DNA of 43,227 bases. Source: Pseudomonas sp. 21 (lineage in GTDB: Bacteria > Pseudomonadota > Gammaproteobacteria > Pseudomonadales > Pseudomonadaceae). The stretch lies in assembly GCF_000955805.1 (NCBI RefSeq), contig NZ_JYOA01000013.1, forward strand, positions 1 to 43,227, read 5' to 3'. The notes beneath the pieces were generated by a model. That model worked only from the letters and a program-made list of their open reading frames with translations. It did no database searches and was not told where the DNA came from. How positions within the stretch are numbered: the stretch's first letter is position 1; each line of letters begins with the position of its first letter. Shown piece after piece: positions 1-7,791 of this stretch. Made by a program: the position numbers and the translations under genes.

Positions 1-30
1 AGGAAAGCCGGGGCGATTCAGAAACTGCTG

Positions 31-87
31 ATCAGCTAATTGCAATAATCAAAGCAAAAATTCAGCTAAATGCAATTTTTAAAGCAA
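31..87. repeat. Two-unit imperfect tandem repeat, 30-bp period
   Basis: Positions 31-57 and 61-87 align without gaps at 22 of 27 bases. Shared blocks are TCAGCTAA, TGCAAT and AAAGCAA. The units are AT-rich and non-coding. They may be duplicated regulator sites or the edge of a larger array cut by the window start. Confidence 0.6.
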
Positions 88-461
88 GATGCCCTCTCCC
101 AGCGAAGACGTATTTATTTTTCCCTATTAAAATCAACAAGATATTGATTATTAAAATTAACTGAATACGACAAATCCAAGCTGTCGAACCGGCTGTTTTG
201 CCGCCCTGAGCTGTCCATTTCGCTGTTGGCTGTTTTCCCGCGGCCACTTCGTACTCGACTGCGCATGCGCTTCAGTTTCTCCGGCGCCAACCTTGCCCGC
301 GAATCCCTCTGGCATCGTCCTGCATCAAACTTGGCTTGGTGATTCGCTGCTGCGAGCTTGCCGCCGGTGCGTTCGATCATTTGAGTGCGTGCGGTGAACG
401 CTGCACCCGGCAGATTCAGATCGATCGCAAACTCCGTCACCGCCACCCGGGCTACAGCTCA

Positions 462-480
462 TCAAATGAGAACGACAATT
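462..480 (+). promoter_or_regulatory. Weak Fur-box candidate before the iron ABC operon
   Basis: TCAAATGAGAACGACAATT matches about 10 of 19 positions of the classical Fur box, with the recognisable AATGAGAA core. It is the only such sequence upstream of the ferric-iron importer. The match alone is weak; support comes mainly from context. Confidence 0.3.
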
Positions 481-573
481 TCTTAACAGCCTTCAGGCGA
501 ATATCGCCGCCACTCTCAAACAGACGCAGCGGTTTGCGCGTCGTATGGACTGCATTGATTGGAGCGGCGGTTG

Positions 574-1593
574 ATGAAATTGTGCGGAGCCTCGCTGGCC
601 ATCCTGGTTGCGATCGCAGGCGCGGCGTTGCTGGGTGCCGAATCGACGCTGGCGGCCTCGGATGACGACGGAATCGTGGTCTACGATGCCCAGCATGAGT
701 CGCTGACCAAAGCCTGGAGCGAGGGTTTTACCCACGATACCGGGATCAAGGTCACCCTGCGCAAGGGCGACGATATCGAGCTGGGCAACCAGATCGTCCA
801 GGAGGGAAAGGCTTCGCCGGCCGATGTCTTCCTGACCGAGAACTCCCCGGCGATGATGCTCGTCGATCACGCCGGACTCTTCGCTCCCGTCGACCCGGCT
901 ACCATCGCCCAGGTCGCTGCGCCGTTCAGGACCGCTCAGGGTCATTGGGTCGGCATTGCCGCCCGTTCCACCGTCTTTGTCTACAACAGGGACCGGGTGA
1001 AGGAATCCGAGTTGCCCAAATCGCTGCTGGAACTGGCTGAGCCGCAGTGGATCGGTCGCTGGTCCGCGTCTCCGGCGGGAGCTGATTTCCAGGCCATCGT
1101 CGGCGCTCTGCTGGAGCTCAAGGGCGAAGCCGTGACGCTCGACTGGCTCGAGGCACTGAAATCCGGTGCCCGGAACTACCGGGGCAACAACGCTGTGCTC
1201 AAGGCGGTAAACGCCGGCCAGATCGACTCCGGCGTGATCTATCACTATTACTACTTCGGCGACCAGGCCCGGACCGGCGAGAACAGCGGCAATACCGCCC
1301 TGCACTATTTCAGGCACCAGGACCCCGGCGCCTTCATCAGCCTGTCCGGGGGCGGCGTCCTGGCTTCGAGCAAGCACCAGAAGGACGCCCAGGCGTTCCT
1401 GCAATGGATCACCGGCCCCAAGGGGCAGGCCATTCTGCGTGACGGCAACTCCTTCGAGTACGCGGTCGGCGATGGTGCGCCGTCCAACCCGAAACTGGTC
1501 CCACTGGAGCAGCTGGATGCTCCGGTCATCGACGCTTCCCGGCTGGACAGCCAGAAAGTCGTGGACCTGATGATCCAGGCGGGCCTGCTCTAA
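574..1593 (+). CDS. Ferric iron ABC transporter, periplasmic binding protein (FbpA/HitA type)
   Basis: Periplasmic binding protein of 339 aa that would capture Fe3+ and deliver it to the permease encoded next. An N-terminal signal peptide (about residues 1-27, ending near TLAA) precedes a mature region beginning with IVVYDAQHE, typical of the FbpA/FutA fold. A tyrosine-rich IYHYYYFG stretch near residue 220 fits the Tyr-Tyr pair that ligates iron in this family. The ATG at 574 is preferred because GGAG lies nine bases upstream; an in-frame TTG at 559 lacks a suitable site. The stop abuts the GTG start of the permease, so the three genes form one operon. Iron specificity is inferred from family resemblance. 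Confidence 0.88.
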   Translation: MKLCGASLAILVAIAGAALLGAESTLAASDDDGIVVYDAQHESLTKAWSEGFTHDTGIKVTLRKGDDIELGNQIVQEGKASPADVFLTENSPAMMLVDHAGLFAPVDPATIAQVAAPFRTAQGHWVGIAARSTVFVYNRDRVKESELPKSLLELAEPQWIGRWSASPAGADFQAIVGALLELKGEAVTLDWLEALKSGARNYRGNNAVLKAVNAGQIDSGVIYHYYYFGDQARTGENSGNTALHYFRHQDPGAFISLSGGGVLASSKHQKDAQAFLQWITGPKGQAILRDGNSFEYAVGDGAPSNPKLVPLEQLDAPVIDASRLDSQKVVDLMIQAGLL

Positions 1594-3198
1594 GTGACGG
1601 CGCAACAGTTCGGGCCGGATTCGCGCCTCGATACCAGGAGCAAGTTGCGGCTGTCGACGCTACGTCGCTGGCGAAACGGTTCAGGGCAGTTATGGGTGCT
1701 GGGGGCAGCACTGCTGATTTCGGCATTCGCCCTGCTCCCCCTGGTCTTCGTGGCCACCGCCGGCGTCCAGGCGGGAATCCCGCTGATCTCCAGGCTGGTG
1801 TTCCGCCCGCGGGTCGCGGAGTTGCTGTGCAACACGCTGCTGCTTGTCGTGCTGACCGTTCCGCTTTGCGTGCTCCACGGCATCGCGATGGCCTGGCTGA
1901 CCGAGCGCACCAACCTGGTGGGAAGACGTCTGTTGTCGTTGCTGGTGGTGGCTCCGCTGGCCATCCCGGCGTTCGTCCATAGCTACGCGTGGATCAGCCT
2001 CGCGCCTTCGATTCACGGGCTGTTCCCGGCGGTACTGGTCTCGGTGATCGCCTACTCGCCCTTCATCTACCTGCCGGCCGCCGCGGCGCTGCGGCGGCTC
2101 GATCCGGTTCTGGAGGATGTCGCCGAGTCGCTGGGTGATCGCCCGCTCAAGGTATTCCTGCGGGTGGTGCTGCCTCAGCTGCGCGTTGCGATCTGGGGCG
2201 GCGCACTGCTCGTGGGGCTGCATCTGCTGGCGGAATACGGGCTGTTCGCACTGATTCGCTTCGACACCTTTACCACCGCCATTTTCGATCAGTTCCAGTC
2301 CTCCTTCAGTGGCCCGGCGGCGAACATGCTCGCCGGTGTCCTGGCCCTGGGTTGCCTGATGATGCTGAGCCTGGAGTCGGCGACGAGGGGCTCCGCGCGC
2401 TATGCGCGGATTGGCGCTGGCAGCCCGCGTTCACCCCGGCAGTACCGGCTGGGCTGGAAGTGTTCGGCGCTGGTACTGACGCTCTGCGTGGTGTTCACCG
2501 CAGCCTCTCTGGGCGTCCCGCTGATTACCCTGGGCAAGTGGCTCAAGGCTGGGGGAGTCTCGGTCTGGAACTCGCAGGAGTTGCTGAACTGTCTGGGCCA
2601 GACCCTGCTGCTGGGCGCGGCGGGAGCACTGCTGACTACCGTTGCCGCCGTTCCCATCTCCTGGATCTCCGTCCGGGCGCCGAGCCGCTTCCAGCGCCTG
2701 CTCGAAGGCAGCAACTACGTGGCCAGCGCGCTGCCCGGGATCGTCATCGCCCTGGCGCTGGTCAGCGTCACGATCCGCTTCGCCCAGCCGCTGTATCAGA
2801 CCGTCTTCACCGTGCTGCTGGCCTATGTGCTGATGTTCCTGCCGCGGGCCCTGGTCAGCTTGCGCGCAGGCCTCGCCCAGGCGCCTGTCGAACTGGAGAA
2901 CATCGCCCGCAGCCTGGGGCGTACGCCAATGCAGGCCTTGTGGGGCGTCACCGTCCGCTTTGCCGCACCGGGGGCCGCAGCGGGCGTGGCCCTGGTGTTC
3001 CTGGCCATCGTCAACGAGCTCACTGCAACGCTGCTCCTGTCGCCCAGCGGCACCTCGACGCTAGCCACCGCGTTCTGGTCGAAAACCAGCGAAATCGACT
3101 ACGCCGCGGCGGCGCCATACGCCCTGCTGATGATTCTGCTGTCCCTCCCCCTGACCGGGATTCTCTACCACCAATCCAAGCGAGTAGCAGGTCGATGA
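1594..3198 (+). CDS. Ferric iron ABC transporter, fused permease (FbpB/HitB type)
   Basis: Inner-membrane permease of 534 aa made of two tandem binding-protein-dependent transport domains, the normal FbpB architecture. Each half carries an EAA-type loop that docks the ATPase: [20 protein letters not shown] in the first half and a related [15 protein letters not shown] in the second. About twelve hydrophobic segments are visible. The GTG start follows the previous stop immediately, and its stop overlaps the next gene as ATGA, which implies translational coupling. The partners are the upstream binding protein and the downstream ATPase. Confidence 0.88.
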   Translation: MTAQQFGPDSRLDTRSKLRLSTLRRWRNGSGQLWVLGAALLISAFALLPLVFVATAGVQAGIPLISRLVFRPRVAELLCNTLLLVVLTVPLCVLHGIAMAWLTERTNLVGRRLLSLLVVAPLAIPAFVHSYAWISLAPSIHGLFPAVLVSVIAYSPFIYLPAAAALRRLDPVLEDVAESLGDRPLKVFLRVVLPQLRVAIWGGALLVGLHLLAEYGLFALIRFDTFTTAIFDQFQSSFSGPAANMLAGVLALGCLMMLSLESATRGSARYARIGAGSPRSPRQYRLGWKCSALVLTLCVVFTAASLGVPLITLGKWLKAGGVSVWNSQELLNCLGQTLLLGAAGALLTTVAAVPISWISVRAPSRFQRLLEGSNYVASALPGIVIALALVSVTIRFAQPLYQTVFTVLLAYVLMFLPRALVSLRAGLAQAPVELENIARSLGRTPMQALWGVTVRFAAPGAAAGVALVFLAIVNELTATLLLSPSGTSTLATAFWSKTSEIDYAAAAPYALLMILLSLPLTGILYHQSKRVAGR

Positions 3199-4280
3199 GC
3201 ACGCTCGAACTGAAGTCCGTCTCCCGGTTCTTTGGCGCCTATGCAGCGATCGAGAACTTCAACCTGTCCGTGGCAAGCGGCGGTCGTGCCGCGATCGTCG
3301 GCCCGTCGGGCTCGGGCAAGACCACCCTCCTCCGCTTGATTGCCGGCTTCGAGGTGCCCGACCTGGGAACCATCACGCTCGACGGGGTGACGTTGGCCAG
3401 TGACAGCACCTTCGTCCCGGCGCACCGGCGGGTCATCGGTTACGTTCCGCAGGACGGCGCGCTGTTTCCTCACCTGTCGGTGGCCGAGAACATCGGTTTC
3501 GGCCTGCCCAGGGGGATGGAGAGTCGCGATCGGCGAATACAGGAACTGCTGGAGATGGTCTCGCTCAACGCGGCCATGGCCACCCGCTGGCCCCACGAAC
3601 TGTCCGGCGGCCAGCAGCAACGTGTCGCGCTGGCCAGGGCGTTGGCGCAGAGCCCGAAACTGATGCTGCTCGATGAGCCCTTCTCTGCCCTGGACAGCGG
3701 TCTGCGCGTCTCCATGCGCAAGGCGGTATCGAAAGTCCTGAGCGATGCCGGCGTCACCGCTATTCTGGTGACCCATGACCAGGAGGAAGCGCTGTCGTTT
3801 GGCGATCAACTGGCGGTCATTCGCCAGGGTCGCCTGGTGCAGGCGGGGGCGCCGAAGGACCTTTACCTGCGTCCCGTCGATGAGGAAACCGCCGCGTTCC
3901 TGGGGGACGCCCTGGTGTTTCGCGCCCATGTCAGCAACGGCTGGGCCCGCTGTGCGCTGGGCAATGTGATCGCGGGCAGTGCCGCACTCAACGGGCACGC
4001 GCAGATACTGCTGCGCCCCGAGCAGCTCCACCTGAGCCGCAGCACGTTGTTCCCCAGCAGTACGGACGGCTGTTACGGCGTCGTGGTGGGCAGTGACTTT
4101 GGCGGCGACAAGTGCACGGTGATGGTCCAGCTCGAGGCGCCCCTGTCGGAAGACGAACTGACGATTCCGGTCCGGGTGCCGGCCATGGACTGCCCCGAGC
4201 CAGGGGCGCGCGTCCACATCCTCGTCAGCGGCGCCGCCCACGCCTTCACGACAGACCGGCGCGCCCTCAGTCTCAGCTAA
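3195..4280 (+). CDS. Ferric iron ABC transporter, ATP-binding protein (FbpC type)
   Basis: Cytoplasmic ATPase of 361 aa powering the iron importer. It has Walker [10 protein letters not shown] near residue 37, a Q-loop in [15 protein letters not shown], the signature [15 protein letters not shown], Walker [13 protein letters not shown] and the switch histidine in [12 protein letters not shown]-terminal TOBE-like extension (from about residue 240) is usual for FbpC. The start overlaps the permease stop by four bases. The last codons (LSLS then TAA) lie inside the regulatory box that serves the next operon, so coding and operator sequence overlap here. Confidence 0.9.
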   Translation: MSTLELKSVSRFFGAYAAIENFNLSVASGGRAAIVGPSGSGKTTLLRLIAGFEVPDLGTITLDGVTLASDSTFVPAHRRVIGYVPQDGALFPHLSVAENIGFGLPRGMESRDRRIQELLEMVSLNAAMATRWPHELSGGQQQRVALARALAQSPKLMLLDEPFSALDSGLRVSMRKAVSKVLSDAGVTAILVTHDQEEALSFGDQLAVIRQGRLVQAGAPKDLYLRPVDEETAAFLGDALVFRAHVSNGWARCALGNVIAGSAALNGHAQILLRPEQLHLSRSTLFPSSTDGCYGVVVGSDFGGDKCTVMVQLEAPLSEDELTIPVRVPAMDCPEPGARVHILVSGAAHAFTTDRRALSLS

Positions 4281-4293
4281 GTTTCGCCCCGTA
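4265..4293 (+). promoter_or_regulatory. Regulatory box copy 1, upstream of the COG4705 operon
   Basis: A 29-bp element with core CTCAGCTAAGT, followed by TTTCGCCCCGTA, lies 46 bases before the COG4705 start codon. It is 26/29 identical to positions 7710-7738 upstream of arnT. It contains CTCAG-N6-CTAAG, a direct repeat with 11-bp period, the layout bound by OmpR-family regulators of the PmrA/BqsR type. It is probably the target of the response regulator encoded at 5676. Confidence 0.65.
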
Positions 4294-4339
4294 GGCTCTC
4301 TTCCACGCCACCTGAAGCGCTGCCCGAGAGAGCCTCGCC

Positions 4340-5107
4340 ATGAATCCCAGCACAAAAGCCTATTGGCTCAACAAGGTCCCGGAGGTCACGCTGGCCTTCT
4401 GGGTCATCAAGATCATGTCCACCACCGTGGGCGAGACCTTCGCCGACTTCCTCGCCGTGGATGCCGGCCTCGGCCTGGGCATCACCACGGCAGCCATGGC
4501 TGCCCTGCTGGCCGTAGCCCTGACCCTGCAGCTGCGCACCCGCGCCTACACGCCCTGGATCTACTGGCTGACGGTCGTGGTGGTGAGCATCCTCGGCACC
4601 CAGGTGACCGACATTCTCACCGACGTGCTGGACGTCAGCCTGTACCTCAGCACCGCTGTGTTCTCCGGCCTGCTGGCGATCAACTTCGGCGTCTGGTTCG
4701 CCGTCGAGCGCAACCTTTCCATCCAGGAAATCGTCACCCCGCGACGCGAACTGTTCTATTGGACGACCGTGCTCTGCACCTTCGCCCTGGGCACCGCCGC
4801 GGGGGATCTCGCGACCGAGGCGCTGAGCATGGGCTTCACCGTGGGCGCCTGCCTGTTCGGCGCCCTCCTCGCCGCGACCTTCCTCGCCTGGAAGCTCGGT
4901 GCGAACGCCGTTCCGAGCTTCTGGATCGCCTACATCCTGACCCGCCCCTTCGGCGCCTCGCTGGGTGACCTGCTCACCCAGGCCAAGACCTATGGCGGCC
5001 TCGGCATGGGCGCCACCTGGACCAGCGCGATCTTCCTCTGCGTGATCCTGATCCTGGTGGCGTTCGCCCAGTTCGGCGCCAACGGCAGTCAGCGCGTCCC
5101 CCAGTAA
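4340..5107 (+). CDS. COG4705-family membrane protein of unknown function
   Basis: Integral inner-membrane protein of 255 aa with about seven to eight hydrophobic segments. Its start resembles the conserved opening of COG4705 proteins (LNKVPEVTLAFWVIKIMSTT followed by a VGETFADF motif), and a similar GTAAGDLATE motif is repeated in the second half, suggesting an internal duplication. The biochemical role of the family is unknown to me. It heads an apparent operon with a lipoprotein and a two-component system, and its leader carries the same 29-bp box as arnT. An envelope-stress role is therefore inferred from context. Confidence 0.75.
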   Translation: MNPSTKAYWLNKVPEVTLAFWVIKIMSTTVGETFADFLAVDAGLGLGITTAAMAALLAVALTLQLRTRAYTPWIYWLTVVVVSILGTQVTDILTDVLDVSLYLSTAVFSGLLAINFGVWFAVERNLSIQEIVTPRRELFYWTTVLCTFALGTAAGDLATEALSMGFTVGACLFGALLAATFLAWKLGANAVPSFWIAYILTRPFGASLGDLLTQAKTYGGLGMGATWTSAIFLCVILILVAFAQFGANGSQRVPQ

Positions 5108-5134
5108 CGCCTACCCATTTTCAAGGAATACCCC

Positions 5135-5572
5135 ATGACCTACTTCAAGAAAGTCGCCTGCAAAGTCGCGCTCGCCTGCGCCATCGCCCTGCTCGGCCTG
5201 GCGGCCGGATGTTCGAAGCCAGACGAGCCCAGGGCGGGCGCCGGCCAGCAGTCCAGCGCAAGCCCGCGCGCGGCGACCCAGCTTGGCGACCTCTCCGAGT
5301 TCCGCAGCATCGCAGCCGACGTGACCTCCCTCGTCGACAGCAACCAGCTGGAACAAAGCAAAGCCCGCATCAAGGACCTCGAGTTGGCCTGGGACAGCGC
5401 CGAGGCCGGGATCAAGCCGCGCGCGGTCAGCGATTGGCACGCTCTCGACAAGGCCATCGACCGCGCACTCGATGCACTGCGCGACAGCACTCCGCAGCAG
5501 GCGGCCTGCAAGGCGGCCATGGATGACCTGATGAAGACCTTCGACCAGCTGCAGGGGCAGCGCCAATCCTGA
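5135..5572 (+). CDS. Small putative lipoprotein
   Basis: Predicted lipoprotein of 145 aa. A basic, hydrophobic signal (MTYFKKVACKVALACAIALL) ends in a lipobox LAAGC with the lipidated cysteine at residue 26. The mature part is polar, with a low-complexity Ala/Ser/Arg stretch followed by helical segments. There is no recognised domain. AAGGA lies seven bases before the ATG. It starts 27 bp after the COG4705 gene and precedes the response regulator by 103 bp, so co-transcription is likely. It might act as an envelope sensor accessory, but that is a guess from position. Confidence 0.7.
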   Translation: MTYFKKVACKVALACAIALLGLAAGCSKPDEPRAGAGQQSSASPRAATQLGDLSEFRSIAADVTSLVDSNQLEQSKARIKDLELAWDSAEAGIKPRAVSDWHALDKAIDRALDALRDSTPQQAACKAAMDDLMKTFDQLQGQRQS

Positions 5573-5618
5573 TGCCCGGCGGGCCTATTCAGGGCTATCG
5601 TCTGAAGACATTTCCAGT

Positions 5619-5645
5619 GCACGGCAGCCGGAGCGGCTGCCGTGC
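5619..5645 (+). terminator. Stem-loop between lipoprotein and response regulator
   Basis: A perfect 11-bp stem (GCACGGCAGCC with GGCTGCCGTGC) closes a five-base loop. It lacks a T-run, so it looks more like an attenuator or mRNA-stability hairpin inside the operon than a full terminator. It could lower expression of the two-component genes relative to the upstream pair. Confidence 0.45.
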
Positions 5646-5675
5646 GGCACGCATTCGGGAGGCAGGGGCTGGAGC

Positions 5676-6341
5676 ATGCGAATACTGCTGGTCGAAGACG
5701 ACCCCATGATCGGCGACGCCGTCGAAGGTGCTCTCAAGGATGCCGGTTACGCCGTCGACTGGGTCACCAACGGCCTTACCGCGCTATCGGCCATGAGCGC
5801 CCAGGCCTATGACCAGGTGCTGCTCGACCTCGGCCTTCCGGGCCGCGATGGCTTGAGCGTGCTCGACAGCATCCGTTCGCAGGACAACCCCGTCCCGCTG
5901 GTCATCATCACCGCGCGGGACAGCCTCGAAGACCGCCTGAGAGGACTGGACGGCGGCGCCGACGACTATCTGCTCAAACCCTTCGAGATGGCCGAACTGC
6001 TGGCACGCATGCGCGCGATCATGCGTCGCAAGGGCGGAGCCGCGTCGCCCATTCTCAGCAACGGTGTGGTCTCGCTGGACCCGGTGGCAAAGCTGGCGAG
6101 CAGCGCCCAGGCCAGCGACGTGCAACTGTCCAACCGCGAGTTCAGCCTGCTCCAGGCCTTGTTGATCCGACCCGGCGCCATTCTCTCGCGCAGCGAACTG
6201 GAAGACCGCATCTATGGCTGGGGCCATGAGGTCGAGAGCAACGCCATCGAGTTCCTGATCCATTCGCTGCGCAGGAAGCTGGGAGCCCAGGTCATCAGGA
6301 ACGTAAGGGGAATGGGATGGATGGTTTCCAAAGGCGACTGA
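5676..6341 (+). CDS. OmpR-family response regulator (QseB/PmrA-like)
   Basis: Two-component response regulator of 221 aa. The receiver has the acidic pair D8-D9, phospho-acceptor D51 (VLLDLGLPG), T79 and K101 (DDYLLKPFE). A winged-helix DNA-binding domain follows, with YGWGHEVESNAIEFLIHSLR close to the PmrA/QseB family. It overlaps the kinase gene by 25 bp. The pair lies between the COG4705 operon start and arnT, both preceded by the same box, so this protein is the obvious candidate to bind it. Whether it is the canonical PmrA orthologue cannot be decided here; PmrA normally has a different neighbourhood in P. aeruginosa. Confidence 0.9.
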   Translation: MRILLVEDDPMIGDAVEGALKDAGYAVDWVTNGLTALSAMSAQAYDQVLLDLGLPGRDGLSVLDSIRSQDNPVPLVIITARDSLEDRLRGLDGGADDYLLKPFEMAELLARMRAIMRRKGGAASPILSNGVVSLDPVAKLASSAQASDVQLSNREFSLLQALLIRPGAILSRSELEDRIYGWGHEVESNAIEFLIHSLRRKLGAQVIRNVRGMGWMVSKGD

Positions 6342-7669
6342 GGGAGTCCGTGCAGTTCCGCCTTTCCCTGGCGCTCTCGGCGACCATCCTGATCGTCGCC
6401 CTGCTCGCGAGTGTCTTCGCCTTCCTGGCGGGCTACCAGGAAGCGCTGGAGATGCAGGACAACACACTGAAGCAGGTTGCCACGCTGGTGGAGCGTCAAC
6501 AGATGAGGCCGCACTACCCTACCGGTGCGCCGGCCATTGCCGGGGACAACGAGGAAACGCGGGTTATCGTGCAGTACCTGGCCGACAGCGCCATCGCCCC
6601 TGAGCCGAATGACAGCAGCCTGCCGCTGCCCCTTCCCGGCGACCTGCGGGATGGCTTCTCGACCGTCAGCGTTGGTGGCGAAGAGTTCCGCGTGCTGGTC
6701 AGGACCACCGCGCTGGGGCAACGCATCGCCATCGCCCAGGAGACGGAAAGTCGCGACCGCGATGCCCGTGAAAGCGCGCGCCGAGGCGTGATTCCCTTCG
6801 CGATCCTGATTCCCGTCCTGTTGCTGGTCGTGGCGGACCTGATCCGCAAGCTGTTCCGCCCCATTGCGAGACTGTCGGCCGAGATCGATCAACGGGACGA
6901 GCAGGACATGGCCCCAATCGATGCGCGCGACCTGCCCACCGAAGTCCGCTCCTTCGCGCTCGCCATCAACCGCCTGCTCGGGCGTGTCGGTAAGTCCATG
7001 GAGGCCCAGCGCCGGTTCGTCGCCGACGCGGCCCACGAGCTGCGCTCTCCGCTGACCGCGCTGTCGCTGCAGGCGGAACGCCTGTCGGCCACAGAAATGT
7101 CCGAACTCGCCCGTGAGCGCCTGGGCAAGCTGAGGCAAGGCATCGAGCGGGGCCGCAATCTCATCGATCAGTTGCTGGCACTGGCGAGCGCGCAGTCATC
7201 CCCCGCCACGGCACGCTCGCGGATCTCCGTGCACAAGGTCTATCGCGGCGTGCTCGAGGAGCTCCTGCCGGTCGCCGAGAAGAAGCAGCTCGACCTGGGC
7301 GTGGAGGGCGATGACTGCGAGATCGTGACGAACGAGCTGGACCTGCAGACCCTGGTCAAGAACCTGGTCGACAACGCCCTGCGCTACACCCCCGCCGGCG
7401 GCAGGGTCGACCTTCGGGTGCAGCGCCAGGGCGAGAGGGTTGTCCTGCAGGTTCGGGACACCGGTCCGGGCATTCCCGAGTCCGAGCGTGAGCGGGTCTT
7501 CGATGCTTTCTATCGGGTGCCGGGCAGTGACGAAATCGGCTCCGGACTTGGCCTGTCCATCGTCAGGACGATCGCCAGCCGGGCCGGCGCCAGTATCGAG
7601 CTGGATTATTCGGACAGCGCGGCACGCTCCGGGCTGTGCGTTACGCTCCGGTTCCCGGCAACGACCTGA
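6317..7669 (+). CDS. Sensor histidine kinase (QseC/PmrB-like)
   Basis: Inner-membrane sensor kinase of 450 aa. Transmembrane segments lie near residues 17-39 and 158-174, flanking a periplasmic domain of about 118 residues. A HAMP-like linker follows, then the H-box FVADAAHELRSPLTAL with phospho-accepting H240. An N-box (LVKNLVDNALRYTP) and G-boxes (DTGPGIP, GSGLGLSIV) complete the kinase. AAGGGG inside the regulator's last codons supports the ATG at 6317; a GTG about 33 bases downstream is an alternative. The periplasmic stimulus is not evident from sequence; cations or cationic peptides are plausible given the arnT neighbour. Confidence 0.9.
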   Translation: MDGFQRRLRESVQFRLSLALSATILIVALLASVFAFLAGYQEALEMQDNTLKQVATLVERQQMRPHYPTGAPAIAGDNEETRVIVQYLADSAIAPEPNDSSLPLPLPGDLRDGFSTVSVGGEEFRVLVRTTALGQRIAIAQETESRDRDARESARRGVIPFAILIPVLLLVVADLIRKLFRPIARLSAEIDQRDEQDMAPIDARDLPTEVRSFALAINRLLGRVGKSMEAQRRFVADAAHELRSPLTALSLQAERLSATEMSELARERLGKLRQGIERGRNLIDQLLALASAQSSPATARSRISVHKVYRGVLEELLPVAEKKQLDLGVEGDDCEIVTNELDLQTLVKNLVDNALRYTPAGGRVDLRVQRQGERVVLQVRDTGPGIPESERERVFDAFYRVPGSDEIGSGLGLSIVRTIASRAGASIELDYSDSAARSGLCVTLRFPATT

Positions 7670-7709
7670 TCCGCCCTGCCGCAGTATTTCCTGCGCGTCT
7701 GCGGCCGGC

Positions 7710-7738
7710 CCTCAGCCTCAGCTAAGTCTCGCCTCGTA
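7710..7738 (+). promoter_or_regulatory. Regulatory box copy 2, upstream of arnT
   Basis: It matches positions 4265-4293 at 26 of 29 bases. It contains CTCAG-N6-CTAAG and ends in CTCGCCTCGTA, 53 bases before the arnT ATG. The three differences are all C/T transitions. Similar distance to the start codon in both cases supports a shared, direction-dependent promoter element. Confidence 0.65.
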
Positions 7739-7791
7739 ACCTCATCGCTCACGCCAATGAACGTCCATGAGACCTTCGAGGAACCGAGCCG

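Larger units (their letters stand above)
1..573. other. Intergenic region upstream of the iron ABC operon
   Basis: I find no convincing gene in this stretch. Positions 1-180 are much more AT-rich than the rest of the window and contain a two-unit tandem repeat (separate entry). The remainder is GC-rich with only short open frames that lack ribosome binding sites. A weak Fur-box-like sequence lies at 462-480, about 95 bp upstream of the first gene, which is where an iron-repressed promoter would be expected. Confidence 0.6.

Noticed and set aside
31-87. Possible CRISPR array
   Set aside because: Only two imperfect units with almost no spacer between them and no cas genes nearby.
114-446. 110-codon minus-strand open frame in the first 450 bp
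   Set aside because: No ribosome site, spans the AT-rich to GC-rich junction and shows no recognisable motif.
2352-3194. Apparent upstream extension of the iron ATPase to 2352
   Set aside because: That frame runs through the permease gene out of its frame; the ATGA overlap at 3195 and the family alignment fix the real start.
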